Of a stretch of DNA of 64,000 nucleotides, positions 26,460-34,704 are shown one piece after another. The stretch's first letter is position 1; each line of letters starts with the position of its first letter. The stretch spans positions 1 to 64,000 of the forward strand of contig JAGKWR010000004.1 of NCBI GenBank assembly GCA_021151765.1, in the 5' to 3' direction. The notes beneath the pieces were generated by a model. The model did not search any database and was not told where the DNA came from. It saw only the letters and a program-made list of their open reading frames with translations. A program made the translations under genes and the position numbers. Source of the stretch: Alphaproteobacteria bacterium (GTDB taxonomy: Bacteria; Pseudomonadota; Alphaproteobacteria; Rickettsiales; UBA1997).

Positions 26460-27476
26460 TTGAGAAGTTTGCGTAAAAAAAATCCTCACAAAGCTTTTAC
26501 TTTAATTGAGCTTTCAATAGTAATTATCATCATATCTATATTGATTACAGGTGCATTATCTGTATCAGTAAATGTGATTAACAATGCTAAAATAAAAGTT
26601 ACAAAAGATCGTCTAAACGAAGTTTATAAAGCACTTGGTAATTATGTTCTAAATAACAAGAAATTACCATGTCCAGCACCTTTGACGGATACCAAATCTA
26701 GTTCAACAAATTATGGAATAGCAAGTAGTGAAAACTTTTGTGCAAACACTTCTGGAGTTTTTCAATCATCTTCCTCTACAAATTTAGTTCGTGGCATGGT
26801 TCCAGTTAGAACTCTAGGTCTTTCTCTTGACATGGCTGAAGACGGATTTGGTAGCAAGTTTGAATATATAGTTGATAAAAATTATACTTTAGCAAGTTCT
26901 GGAACTTCTCCAACATCAGGAGTTGGGGATTTTGGAACTTCCTCAACAGCTAATATAATAATTTTTGAGAAGCCTGGTTCAAATAATTTAGCTATAACTT
27001 CTACTTCTGGTACTGATTCATCTAACAATAGCAACTCAGCTGTATTCGTAATTTTATCAGTTGGAGCAAATAAACTTGGTAGCTATGGGTTCGATTCTAC
27101 ATCCCGCAATGCTTTATCAACTGATACAGCAGAAGCTTTAAATCTACCGTCTTCTATCTCTGATGGAACAAGTTATGGATCTAGTTTCTATATTTCTTCA
27201 GGGAATAGTGATATATATGATGATATTTTAATTTATAAAAGCCGTAACAGTTTAGTTTCTGACTTTAACGCTTTAAATACTATTCCTTGTCAGACGACTA
27301 GCGAAACATTGTATGGAGGAAGTATAGTTTGGCCGCTTGCATGGTATAACCAAGTTGTAAGCGCTACTTCACCAACTTGTAGTAGTTTAGGTTATAGTGC
27401 TGGCCCAGCAAAACCTACAAAAAGATGTGGTGCATTCGGGGCTTGGGATGTGGTGATTAATCCCTGCCTTCAATAG
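26460..27476 (+). CDS. Prepilin-like protein with N-terminal methylation motif
   Basis: 338 residues, TTG start (no ATG in frame nearby; an in-frame stop lies 10 bp upstream). The basic leader ends HKA and is followed by FTLIELSIVIIIISILITGA, the type IV prepilin/pseudopilin signature, with cleavage expected before the Phe and Glu at mature position 5. The remainder is a Ser/Thr/Asn-rich extracellular domain with several Cys, including a Cys pair near the C-terminus (CGAFGAWDVVINPC) that may form a disulfide. At over 300 residues it is longer than major pilins, suggesting a minor pilin or a surface pseudopilin. No pilus assembly genes are in the window. It follows tRNA-Ala by 165 bp and is convergent with the DUF2335 gene. 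Confidence 0.8.
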   Translation: MRSLRKKNPHKAFTLIELSIVIIIISILITGALSVSVNVINNAKIKVTKDRLNEVYKALGNYVLNNKKLPCPAPLTDTKSSSTNYGIASSENFCANTSGVFQSSSSTNLVRGMVPVRTLGLSLDMAEDGFGSKFEYIVDKNYTLASSGTSPTSGVGDFGTSSTANIIIFEKPGSNNLAITSTSGTDSSNNSNSAVFVILSVGANKLGSYGFDSTSRNALSTDTAEALNLPSSISDGTSYGSSFYISSGNSDIYDDILIYKSRNSLVSDFNALNTIPCQTTSETLYGGSIVWPLAWYNQVVSATSPTCSSLGYSAGPAKPTKRCGAFGAWDVVINPCLQ

Positions 27477-27483
27477 AAAAGGA

Positions 27484-27945
27484 TTAACTAGCTTTAGAAT
27501 GATTTTTTTCTCTTCTATCCGAATTTCTTCTTCTGTCGTCACGAATTCTAGATTTAGGTCTTCTTGAAAAAACACGACGTTCAAAAGTTGTAATCAAAGC
27601 TACAAAAGCCATCAAAACAACGTTGCCTAAGAAAATTTTAAGAGCGAATTCTTTATCTCCTTCAGAGTAAACTTTAGAAATAAAGCTAAGAAGAAATAGG
27701 TTATAGATAAGTCCACAAACTTGTCCAAGTCTGGTTGTAAAACTATGAGACTTTAAATAATTATCTTGCCAGTTATGACGGTGTTTTTGTTCTTTTTCAG
27801 CCATTTTTATTAAATCTGCGACTGAAGTTGGTACAGCATCTTCAAACTGTTCTAGAATTTCCGATGAAGGCATAACGTCTTGAATAGAGTCGTTTCTTCT
27901 TGAGTTATCTCTACGAGGAGATCTTTTATTTCTATTATTTTGCAT
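27484..27945 (-). CDS. DUF2335-type small membrane protein
   Basis: 153 residues. A polar basic N-terminus precedes the conserved core (about 32-120): EQFEDAVPTSVADLIKMAEK, EQKHRHNW, and two hydrophobic segments (about 75-92 and 105-122). That arrangement matches the DUF2335 family of predicted membrane proteins, often found near phage or mobile genes. A strongly basic Arg/Ser/Asp tail (RRVFSRRPKSRIRDDRRR) follows. Function unknown. Ends 7 bp from the stop of the prepilin gene on the other strand and starts 1 bp after the next small ORF's stop, so the two minus-strand genes are likely coupled. Confidence 0.75.
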   Translation of the reverse strand: MQNNRNKRSPRRDNSRRNDSIQDVMPSSEILEQFEDAVPTSVADLIKMAEKEQKHRHNWQDNYLKSHSFTTRLGQVCGLIYNLFLLSFISKVYSEGDKEFALKIFLGNVVLMAFVALITTFERRVFSRRPKSRIRDDRRRNSDRREKNHSKAS

Positions 27946-27946
27946 G

Positions 27947-28135
27947 TTATTTTTTAAAATTTTTTACGTTTTCAATATCACCACCAATATCTAGCCAGTC
28001 TTTATCAAGAGCACCTGCAGGATTGGCAAATGGGTAGTTATTTAGCTTAGTGTTGGTAAAAGGAATTACTGAAATAAATCCAGCGAAGAATTTACGAATA
28101 AACCTTGTGATAGTACGAACCTGAATAAATGACAT
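27947..28135 (-). CDS. Small hypothetical protein (62 aa)
   Basis: Unrecognised. It begins MSFIQVRTITRFIRKFFAGF, a short amphipathic or membrane-attached stretch, then a Pro/Asn/Asp-containing tail (LDKDWLDIGGDIENV). One base separates its stop from the start of the DUF2335 gene, so it is probably translated together with it, which is the main support for its reality. The region upstream (28136-28231) has no clear element. Confidence 0.5.
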   Translation of the reverse strand: MSFIQVRTITRFIRKFFAGFISVIPFTNTKLNNYPFANPAGALDKDWLDIGGDIENVKNFKK

Positions 28136-28231
28136 TTGTTTGATTTAATGAGATGATTTGGTGTTGTGGTTTTGCGGTTAAATAATTTCTAAAGATTTAT
28201 CAAATAAAAAACAAATCCTTTCTTAGAGCCC

Positions 28232-28723
28232 TTAATTTGTTGGATCTAAAGCTACAGAGTCAGTCTGTTTTTGACGAAAATCTATTAACCTCTTTTCTAA
28301 ATCTTTGTCAGATAAAGCCAAAATTGAAATCGCTAAAAGTGCAGCATTTTTAGCTCCTGATTCACCGATGGCAAGGCAACCAACTGGAATACCAGCTGGC
28401 ATTTGCACTATTGACATCAGTGAATCCATACCCTTTAAAGCACGGCTTTCCACAGGAACGCCAAGGACTGGTAAGTCAGTAATAGCAGCAGCCATTCCTG
28501 GTAAATGAGCTGCTCCACCAGCACCCGCGATTATGATTTTAATACCACGTTTTTTGGCAGAGGTGCAAAATTCATAAAGTCGATGCGGAGTTCTATGAGC
28601 GGAAATTACTTTTGCTTCGTAAGATACACCAAATTCTTCTAAAATTTTGCAGGCATGTTCCATGGTAGCAAAGTCTGATTTACTACCCATGATTACAGAA
28701 ACTAGAGGATTGCTTTCTTTCAT
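28232..28723 (-). CDS. purE: N5-CAIR mutase (PurE)
   Basis: Converts N5-carboxyaminoimidazole ribonucleotide to 4-carboxy-AIR in purine synthesis. 163 residues, the class I length. The substrate loop GSKSDFATMEHACKILEEFG, SAHRTPHR (with the catalytic His), and GGAAHLPGMAAA are intact. PurK is not adjacent. It ends a compact minus-strand run NDUFA12, mlaD, DUF2155, rpe, murD, purE, starting 5 bp after murD. One of several dispersed purine genes in this window (purL halves, purF). Confidence 0.97.
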   Translation of the reverse strand: MKESNPLVSVIMGSKSDFATMEHACKILEEFGVSYEAKVISAHRTPHRLYEFCTSAKKRGIKIIIAGAGGAAHLPGMAAAITDLPVLGVPVESRALKGMDSLMSIVQMPAGIPVGCLAIGESGAKNAALLAISILALSDKDLEKRLIDFRQKQTDSVALDPTN

Positions 28724-28728
28724 AAAAT

Positions 28729-30120
28729 TTATTTTTTTGAATCAGATTTTAGTTGATCGAAAGAAGCACAAAAGAAATCGCCTCTTTCTTCAAAATTTTT
28801 CCATTGGTCAAACGAAGCGCAAGCTGGAGAAAGAATAATATTTTTTTCGCTTAGAAGACTATTTTTTGCTTCTGAGAATGATTGTGAAATAGCATTTTTC
28901 AAATCACCACATTTTACATAATTTACAGAATTTTTTTCCAGTATTGCCGCAAATTCTTCAGTTGCCGCACCTATTAAATAAGCTTTTGTAACTTTATGAA
29001 AGTAGGGCGCAAGCATTTCAATTCCGCCTTCTTTTGATTTTCCGCCCAAAATCCAAAAAATATTATCGTAAGCTTTTAAAGCATTTTCTGTTGATTCAGC
29101 GTTGGTAGCTTTACTGTCATTGATAAAATTTATGCCGTCTATTTCACCCAAAAGTTGCATACGATGACGTAGGCCAGTGAATTTTTTAATAGCGTTAATA
29201 ATTTCAGATTCTGACTTGGAAATATTATGTTTGAGGCAATGGCAGTAAATTATCGCGAAAGCAAAAGCCATGTTTTGATCATTATGTTCGCCGCGTAAAA
29301 ATTGTGATTTTAATTCCAGCGTTGAATTGGCTCCGTTTATTGTATTTACTAGTCTGCCGTCAAATAATGAAACGCCGTTTTGTTGAATTTTTTTTGTTGA
29401 AATCGGAATCAAGTTAGCATGAAAATTTTTGTCATTTTTGAGTTCTTCAAAAACCTGACGAGAGTTTTCATTATCTATATCAATCAGAGCAAAATCACCA
29501 GCTGTTTGATTTCTAAAAATTCTTTTTTTAGCAGCAATGTAACCAGACATTGAACCGTGACGGTCAATGTGATCAGGAGTTATATTTAATAGTGCAGCAA
29601 TGCTAAAATGAGTTTTAGAAAGTAGATCTAGCTGATAAGAAGAAGTTTCAAAGATATAGGAAAAATTTTCTTGCTGTTGAGGTAAATTAAAGCAGGGAAC
29701 TCCTATGTTACCGCCAATTTCTGCTGTGATTTTTAGTTCTTTAAAAACAAATCCAGTCAACGCCGTTGTTGTTGATTTTCCATTAGTACCAGTGATGGCA
29801 ATAAAGTTATTATTTTTACAATTTTTGCGGTAGAAAATTTCTATGTCACAAGCAAGTTGAGCAGAAGTTTTTTGGCAAATTTCTAATATTTTGTGAGCTT
29901 TAGGAAAGTATAATGGAATTCCAGGTGAAAAACTAATTATAGTTTCAGAATCAAAAGTTATTTCTTCAGGATTTTTAAAATTGATTTGAGGAAGTTTTTG
30001 TTGATCGGATGCGATAGTTTGCAGGTTATCATCAGTTGCGACAATGCTTTCGCCACTTTGTGACAAAAATTTAGCGGTTGATAGGCCAGAAATTCCTAAA
30101 CCATAAACAACATATTTCAT
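28729..30120 (-). CDS. murD: UDP-N-acetylmuramoylalanine-D-glutamate ligase
   Basis: Mur ligase adding D-Glu to UDP-MurNAc-L-Ala in cytosolic peptidoglycan synthesis. 463 residues. N-terminal Rossmann motif VYGLGISGLSTAKFLSQSG, ATP P-loop ITGTNGKSTTTAL (about 110-122), substrate segment NITPDHIDRHGSM, and the C-terminal INDSKATNAEST motif are all there. Its start overlaps the rpe stop by 1 base. It stands apart from any mur/fts cluster in this window. The lytic transglycosylase at 32280-34658 and this gene indicate a cell wall. Confidence 0.97.
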   Translation of the reverse strand: MKYVVYGLGISGLSTAKFLSQSGESIVATDDNLQTIASDQQKLPQINFKNPEEITFDSETIISFSPGIPLYFPKAHKILEICQKTSAQLACDIEIFYRKNCKNNNFIAITGTNGKSTTTALTGFVFKELKITAEIGGNIGVPCFNLPQQQENFSYIFETSSYQLDLLSKTHFSIAALLNITPDHIDRHGSMSGYIAAKKRIFRNQTAGDFALIDIDNENSRQVFEELKNDKNFHANLIPISTKKIQQNGVSLFDGRLVNTINGANSTLELKSQFLRGEHNDQNMAFAFAIIYCHCLKHNISKSESEIINAIKKFTGLRHRMQLLGEIDGINFINDSKATNAESTENALKAYDNIFWILGGKSKEGGIEMLAPYFHKVTKAYLIGAATEEFAAILEKNSVNYVKCGDLKNAISQSFSEAKNSLLSEKNIILSPACASFDQWKNFEERGDFFCASFDQLKSDSKK

Positions 30121-30764
30121 TAGCCACGTAATTTTAAAATTGCTTCAGAATAACTTTTTGAACCAAAAATATAAGATCCAGAAACCAAAACATCTGCTCC
30201 AGCAGAAGTTACTAATTTAGCAGTTTCATGGTTAACTCCACCGTCGACTTCTAATTCAATTTTTTTACCAGACTTTTCGATTTTTTTGCGTATATTTTCG
30301 ATTTTACGAAGTTGGGAATCTAAGAATTTCTGTCCGCCAAAACCGGGATTTACAGTCATAACCAAGATTAAGTCGAGTTTTTCTAAAACATAATCAAGAG
30401 TGTCTTCGTGAGTAGAAGGAACTAAAGAAACACCAGCTTTTTTATTATAAGATTTGATCAATGATAAACTACGATCAAGGTGAATTGAAGCTTCGGCATG
30501 GATTGTGATTATATCTGATCCTGCTTCTGCAAAGGCTTTGACGTGATTATCAGGATTATTAATCATCAAATGCACATCAAAAGGCACTTTCGTAACTGGG
30601 CGCAAAGATTTCACCACTTCATTTCCCAAAGTAATGTTTGGAACAAAACTTCCATCCATAACATCAATATGGATATAATCAGCACCAGCTTGTTCAATAT
30701 TTCTGATTTCTTCTCCTAATTTAGAAAAATCAGCCGAAAGAATCGATGGAGATATTTTTATCAT
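30120..30764 (-). CDS. rpe: Ribulose-phosphate 3-epimerase
   Basis: Interconverts ribulose-5-P and xylulose-5-P in the pentose phosphate pathway, which also supplies ribose-5-P for purine synthesis. 214 residues, TIM barrel. Signatures: SILSADFSKLGEEI, HIDVMDGSFVPNITLG, PFDVHLMI, MTVNPGFGGQKF and LEVDGGVNHETA, giving the metal-binding His/Asp set. Overlaps murD by 1 base and follows the DUF2155 gene by 7 bp. Confidence 0.97.
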   Translation of the reverse strand: MIKISPSILSADFSKLGEEIRNIEQAGADYIHIDVMDGSFVPNITLGNEVVKSLRPVTKVPFDVHLMINNPDNHVKAFAEAGSDIITIHAEASIHLDRSLSLIKSYNKKAGVSLVPSTHEDTLDYVLEKLDLILVMTVNPGFGGQKFLDSQLRKIENIRKKIEKSGKKIELEVDGGVNHETAKLVTSAGADVLVSGSYIFGSKSYSEAILKLRG

Positions 30765-30771
30765 TTTTATT

Positions 30772-31254
30772 TTATCTATTTTTGCAGCTCACTGCAGTTA
30801 TATCATAAATTGGATGTTCTAAGGCAGAAATTGAAGGGCTTGATGAAAACATCCAACCATAAAAAATACGATTTTTTGAAGATTGGTCATTGTCATGAAC
30901 TTCAAGCAATATTTTACTTTCTGGTTTCTGATCTAAAGCAGCTTGCCAGCATTTATGAATTGTAATTGTAATTTTGCCAAAACGAATTGTGTCACCCACT
31001 TTTGCTTCAAGAATAGAAGTCTTAGCAGTGATTTTATTTAAGCCTTGAATAACGGCTATTGTGTTGAATCTTGAGGGATCAGCTTTATCAACTGTAACTT
31101 TACCAAACTCTTGATCTTTGATGGTTTCTTGAGAAATACCTTCATCAACATCGGAACCTTCTTTGGATTGCGAGAAGGCTTCACTCAGATTTATGGAAGA
31201 GAAGATAATTGTTAAAAATATAGATATGATTTTTTCTCTATTCTTTGTCTTCAT
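30772..31254 (-). CDS. DUF2155 domain protein, exported
   Basis: The ATG at 31254 (rather than 31281) gives a proper signal peptide: MKTKNREKIISIFLTIIFSS with cleavage near the following EAF/SQ. The mature part, about 130 residues, holds the DUF2155 region: LNKITAKTSILEAKVGDTI, ITIHKCWQAALDQKPES (Cys), and FYGWMFSSSPSISALEHPIYD. This family is common in alphaproteobacteria next to the NDUFA12 and mlaD genes, as here. Two Cys (IHKCW, AVSCKN) could form a periplasmic disulfide. Function unknown. Overlaps the mlaD 3' end by 17 bp. Confidence 0.88.
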   Translation of the reverse strand: MKTKNREKIISIFLTIIFSSINLSEAFSQSKEGSDVDEGISQETIKDQEFGKVTVDKADPSRFNTIAVIQGLNKITAKTSILEAKVGDTIRFGKITITIHKCWQAALDQKPESKILLEVHDNDQSSKNRIFYGWMFSSSPSISALEHPIYDITAVSCKNR

Positions 31255-31717
31255 CTTTGTTTTTATTTTCCGAGTTAGCACTGAATATGAATTTTCCTAA
31301 AAGTTCTTCAAAATTCACAGAAGATTGCGTAAACCTGATTTCTTCTCCTGGTTTTAGACTTTCATCATCTGCGCCAGGCTCAATTGCTAAATATTTTGAT
31401 CCCAAAAGGCCTTCAGAGGCGACTTTAGCTGACGAATCAGAAGATAGTTTTACGTCTTTCTTTACAGTAATTTTAATTGCAGCTCGATAAGTTTTTTCAT
31501 CCAGGAATTGTTCTGTAACACTACCAATTTTTACTCCAGAAATCTTCACATCACTTCCAACATTAAGACCATCAATATTATCGAATTTAGCGACTAATTC
31601 ATAGCCGTTTTTAGTATCAATTTTCGAACTATTAAATGAATTGAATAAGAAAATAGTAGCTGAAATCAAAACAAAGCTTCCGACTATAATTTCAAAGTAA
31701 TTATGATTTTTTCCCAT
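31238..31717 (-). CDS. mlaD: MlaD/MCE-domain outer-membrane lipid transport protein
   Basis: 159 residues: a single N-terminal transmembrane helix (about 8-28) and one MCE domain with KFDNIDGLNVGSDVKISGVK, IGSV and the KVASEGLLGSKYLAIEPG segment. MlaD hexamers sit on the MlaFEDB ABC transporter and move phospholipids between membranes to keep outer-membrane asymmetry. The MlaE/F genes are not in the window. In the alphaproteobacterial block between the NDUFA12 gene and DUF2155. Confidence 0.93.
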   Translation of the reverse strand: MGKNHNYFEIIVGSFVLISATIFLFNSFNSSKIDTKNGYELVAKFDNIDGLNVGSDVKISGVKIGSVTEQFLDEKTYRAAIKITVKKDVKLSSDSSAKVASEGLLGSKYLAIEPGADDESLKPGEEIRFTQSSVNFEELLGKFIFSANSENKNKDEDKE

Positions 31718-31745
31718 TTTTTATCTCGTTAGTTTAATCCTAAGT

Positions 31746-32087
31746 TTATTCTTCAGGATTCCATGCTTGATAGTCTGCACTTACTTTTTCTCGATTAGAG
31801 TTTTGTAATAAATTACCTTTTGGAGCATAGGAGTTTTTTGTTCCAGTAAGGTTCGGTAAGTGAATTTTTTGCCAATGATATCTATGAGTTTTGCTGGAAG
31901 TTGGAATTGAGTTTGAGGTGAAATGCATCCAACCGTGCCATTCTGAAGGTATTTTCGTTGGTTCAGCAATTCCTTTGTAAATTACAAATCTTCTACCTTT
32001 TTTATTTTCAAAATATTGGTTACCAAATTCATCAGTACCAACCAGTTTAGAAGATAATTTTATTTTAAGTTCGGCAATAAGACGCAT
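31746..32087 (-). CDS. NDUFA12-type accessory subunit of complex I
   Basis: Homologue of mitochondrial B17.2/NDUFA12, found in alphaproteobacteria as an accessory subunit of NADH:ubiquinone oxidoreductase. The ATG at 32087 is chosen because it gives the family N-terminus; the open frame extends to 32177 but that extension is Phe/Ser-rich and unlike the family. 113 residues include VGTDEFGNQYFEN, RRFVIYKG, IPSEWHGWMHFTS and a NWQKIH-like HWQKIHLPNLTGT segment. A marker for alphaproteobacteria. First gene of the minus-strand run to purE. Confidence 0.93.
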   Translation of the reverse strand: MRLIAELKIKLSSKLVGTDEFGNQYFENKKGRRFVIYKGIAEPTKIPSEWHGWMHFTSNSIPTSSKTHRYHWQKIHLPNLTGTKNSYAPKGNLLQNSNREKVSADYQAWNPEE

Positions 32088-32279
32088 TGAATGAGAAGAT
32101 TTAAGTGAAAAAAATGAAAAATTTTTGAAAAAACTATTTCGTGTTTTTGAAAATGAAAAGCAAAATCTGGCAACCATCTTTGAAAGATTATTTTTATAGT
32201 TTTACTTTGTTTTTTTAAAAAAAACTTTAAGAAAATAGTCAGTATTACATTTCCACAACAAAAATATAGTTTCCCCAAA

Positions 32280-34658
32280 GTGCCAAGATTAGACACTATT
32301 ACACGTTTCTGTTTTAAACTTGCTTTGACAGCCTGCTTAACTCTATCTGTAGCCAATCAGTCACTTGCAAGCTCTAAAAGCAAAACAGAGAAAAAAAATA
32401 CACAGAACAAGTCTTCTTCTAAAAAAATTACTACTAAATCTAGTAAAAAGTCTTCTCAAGAAAAGAAAATAAAGCACATAACTGCAAAGCCCAAAAGAGC
32501 CTTATTGCAAGCAAAAAAACCCACAAAAACCAAAGTAGAAATTGTTAAAGAACTTCCAAAAACAGAATCAATTTCTGAACCAGAAAAATCAGTAGCGATA
32601 AAACCAGAATTAATTGCTAAGCCAAAATCACAACGTTTGATTACTCAAAAATTGTGGAAAGGAATTTCATCTGAAGATCTAGAATATCTAAAAAAAATTA
32701 GCGTTGCATTACAGCATAGTAATTACAATGAAGCTCTAATATATGCTGATCAGCTACGAAAAATTGAAAACTCTCATTTTGAAGAAAACAGTTCTGATGC
32801 AGTAAAATCAAAACCAGGTTTTGCTGATGCTGTGACGGATATAATTTTATGGAATAAATTCAGTGGAAAAATTAACCCAAATTCAGTTTCATTCAGCGAT
32901 ATTTCAAGATTTGCTGCTGACAATCCATTTTATCCTAACATTTCTGAGATCAAAAGAAATGTCGAAAAAGTGGCGATGGCAAATAAAATTCCTTATCAAT
33001 CAAGCGAACAATATTTCCGTTCAAATCCAGCTGCCACAACGGAATCTAAGTTATATTTACTTCAATCAAAAATAGCTTTTCTTGATCGCTTTAAAGGAAC
33101 GGAAGAGCGCAAATTTGCTCTACAAAAAGAAATCAATAACTTGATTTCAGAAATTTGGATAAAAGAAAATTTTTCAGCAGAAGAAGAGAAAAATTTCTTA
33201 TCCAAATATCAGAATCAGCTAAATCAAATTGATTACGCTAACAGAATAGACCGTTTGCTTTGGGAAAACCGTCTAGCTGAGGCTAATCGTATCATGAATT
33301 ATGTTGATGAAGATTATCAAAAACTTTTTAGCGCTATTGTTGAAATTCAAGATTCACCAAAATACATCGACAATATTATTTTAGGGGTTCCAAGAAAATT
33401 ACGAGGCAGTGAAAATTTAACTTATCGCCGTGTAATTTGGTATAAGAGTAAAGACCGTGTCGATGATTTATTAGAAGCGATCTATGATCTGCCATCAAAT
33501 CTGCAATATCCTGAAAAATGGTGGAGTTTGCGTCGTCTGTATGCTCGTGAGATGATTAAAAAGAAAAATTTTAAAGCCGCTTATACATTAATTTCAAAAC
33601 ATAGTTTGCCAAAAACGTCATCAGATTATTGGGAAGCAGAATGGATGTCTGGTTGGATTGCCCTCAGATTTTTAGACAAACCAAAAGAAGCATATCAACA
33701 CTTTGAGAGTCTGCGCAGTGCAGTTTCACAACCAGTAACAATATCTCGTGCAGCTTATTGGCTTGGAATGTCGGCTCAAGCTATGGGAGACACCAAAAAA
33801 GCAATTGAATGGTATAAAACAGCTGCCAAATACCCTTTGTTCTTTTATGGTCAGCTTGGAATCAACAAACATCGCGCTCTTGATAGCATAAATGCTCAAT
33901 ATGATATAATTTTACCAAAAGATCCTGATATTTTGGTTGGTGATATGAAAGCTATTTCTGATTCAAAAATAGTTAAAGTTGCTTATTTACTTGCTCTTAC
34001 TGGTGACAAAAAAAATGCTACTAAAATCTTTGATTATGCGGTAGAAAACTCTCCAACAGATGGTCAAATTTCAGTAATAATGAAAATCGTTAATGAGATA
34101 AATGACCGTCAAATGGATGTTAAGATTTCTCGAACAGCTGCCAGAAAGAACGTATTTTTTATTAAAGATAAATTCCAAATCGCTAAAGAAATTCCAAATG
34201 ACGAGTACGCACCTTTGGTTCACGCAATAGTTAAACAAGAAAGTGGCTTTGCGCCAGTCGCAGTTAGTCAAGTTGGTGCTCTTGGATTTATGCAATTAAT
34301 GCCAGCAACAGCAAAACTAGTCGCGAAAGAAATGGGAATGGAATACGATAAAAACAAATTAGCGACCGATATCAGTTACAATGTAAAGTTGGGCACATTC
34401 TATATCAAGAAACTGATTGATCGTTTTGATGGTTCTGAAATGCTGGCGGTTGCTTCTTACAATGCCGGTCCAAACGCAACACAACGTTGGATTAATGAGT
34501 TTTATGACCCTAGAAAAGAGAAAGATGTTGATCGAGTTGTTGATTGGATTGAGCTTATAAGCTATGCCGAAACCAGAAATTATGTGCAACGCATCATGGA
34601 AAACTTAATCGTTTACAAATATTTGATGTCGCGCGCTAACTACGATAAAGTTCAATAG
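32280..34658 (+). CDS. Soluble lytic murein transglycosylase (Slt-like)
   Basis: Periplasmic enzyme that cleaves the glycosidic bond between MurNAc and GlcNAc forming 1,6-anhydro ends. Begins with GTG at 32280, which gives a signal peptide (FCFKLALTACLTLSVANQSLAS). A Lys/Ser-rich linker (about 30-110), an alpha-superhelical Slt70-like U domain (about 130-600) and the SLT catalytic domain from about 640: VKQESGF with Glu654 as acid, GALGFMQLMPATAK, VASYNAGPNAT and ELISYAETRNYVQRIMEN. 792 residues, longer than the E. coli Slt because of the linker. Divergent from the NDUFA12 gene. Confidence 0.95.
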   Translation: MPRLDTITRFCFKLALTACLTLSVANQSLASSKSKTEKKNTQNKSSSKKITTKSSKKSSQEKKIKHITAKPKRALLQAKKPTKTKVEIVKELPKTESISEPEKSVAIKPELIAKPKSQRLITQKLWKGISSEDLEYLKKISVALQHSNYNEALIYADQLRKIENSHFEENSSDAVKSKPGFADAVTDIILWNKFSGKINPNSVSFSDISRFAADNPFYPNISEIKRNVEKVAMANKIPYQSSEQYFRSNPAATTESKLYLLQSKIAFLDRFKGTEERKFALQKEINNLISEIWIKENFSAEEEKNFLSKYQNQLNQIDYANRIDRLLWENRLAEANRIMNYVDEDYQKLFSAIVEIQDSPKYIDNIILGVPRKLRGSENLTYRRVIWYKSKDRVDDLLEAIYDLPSNLQYPEKWWSLRRLYAREMIKKKNFKAAYTLISKHSLPKTSSDYWEAEWMSGWIALRFLDKPKEAYQHFESLRSAVSQPVTISRAAYWLGMSAQAMGDTKKAIEWYKTAAKYPLFFYGQLGINKHRALDSINAQYDIILPKDPDILVGDMKAISDSKIVKVAYLLALTGDKKNATKIFDYAVENSPTDGQISVIMKIVNEINDRQMDVKISRTAARKNVFFIKDKFQIAKEIPNDEYAPLVHAIVKQESGFAPVAVSQVGALGFMQLMPATAKLVAKEMGMEYDKNKLATDISYNVKLGTFYIKKLIDRFDGSEMLAVASYNAGPNATQRWINEFYDPRKEKDVDRVVDWIELISYAETRNYVQRIMENLIVYKYLMSRANYDKVQ

Positions 34659-34704
34659 TCCGGTTTAAAAACAAAAACTAACATCTAACAAACTAAAACT
34701 AATC

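Noticed and set aside
32088..32177. Longer start of the NDUFA12 gene
   Set aside because: The extra 30 residues are Phe/Ser-rich and not found in the family; the ATG at 32087 gives the normal N-terminus.
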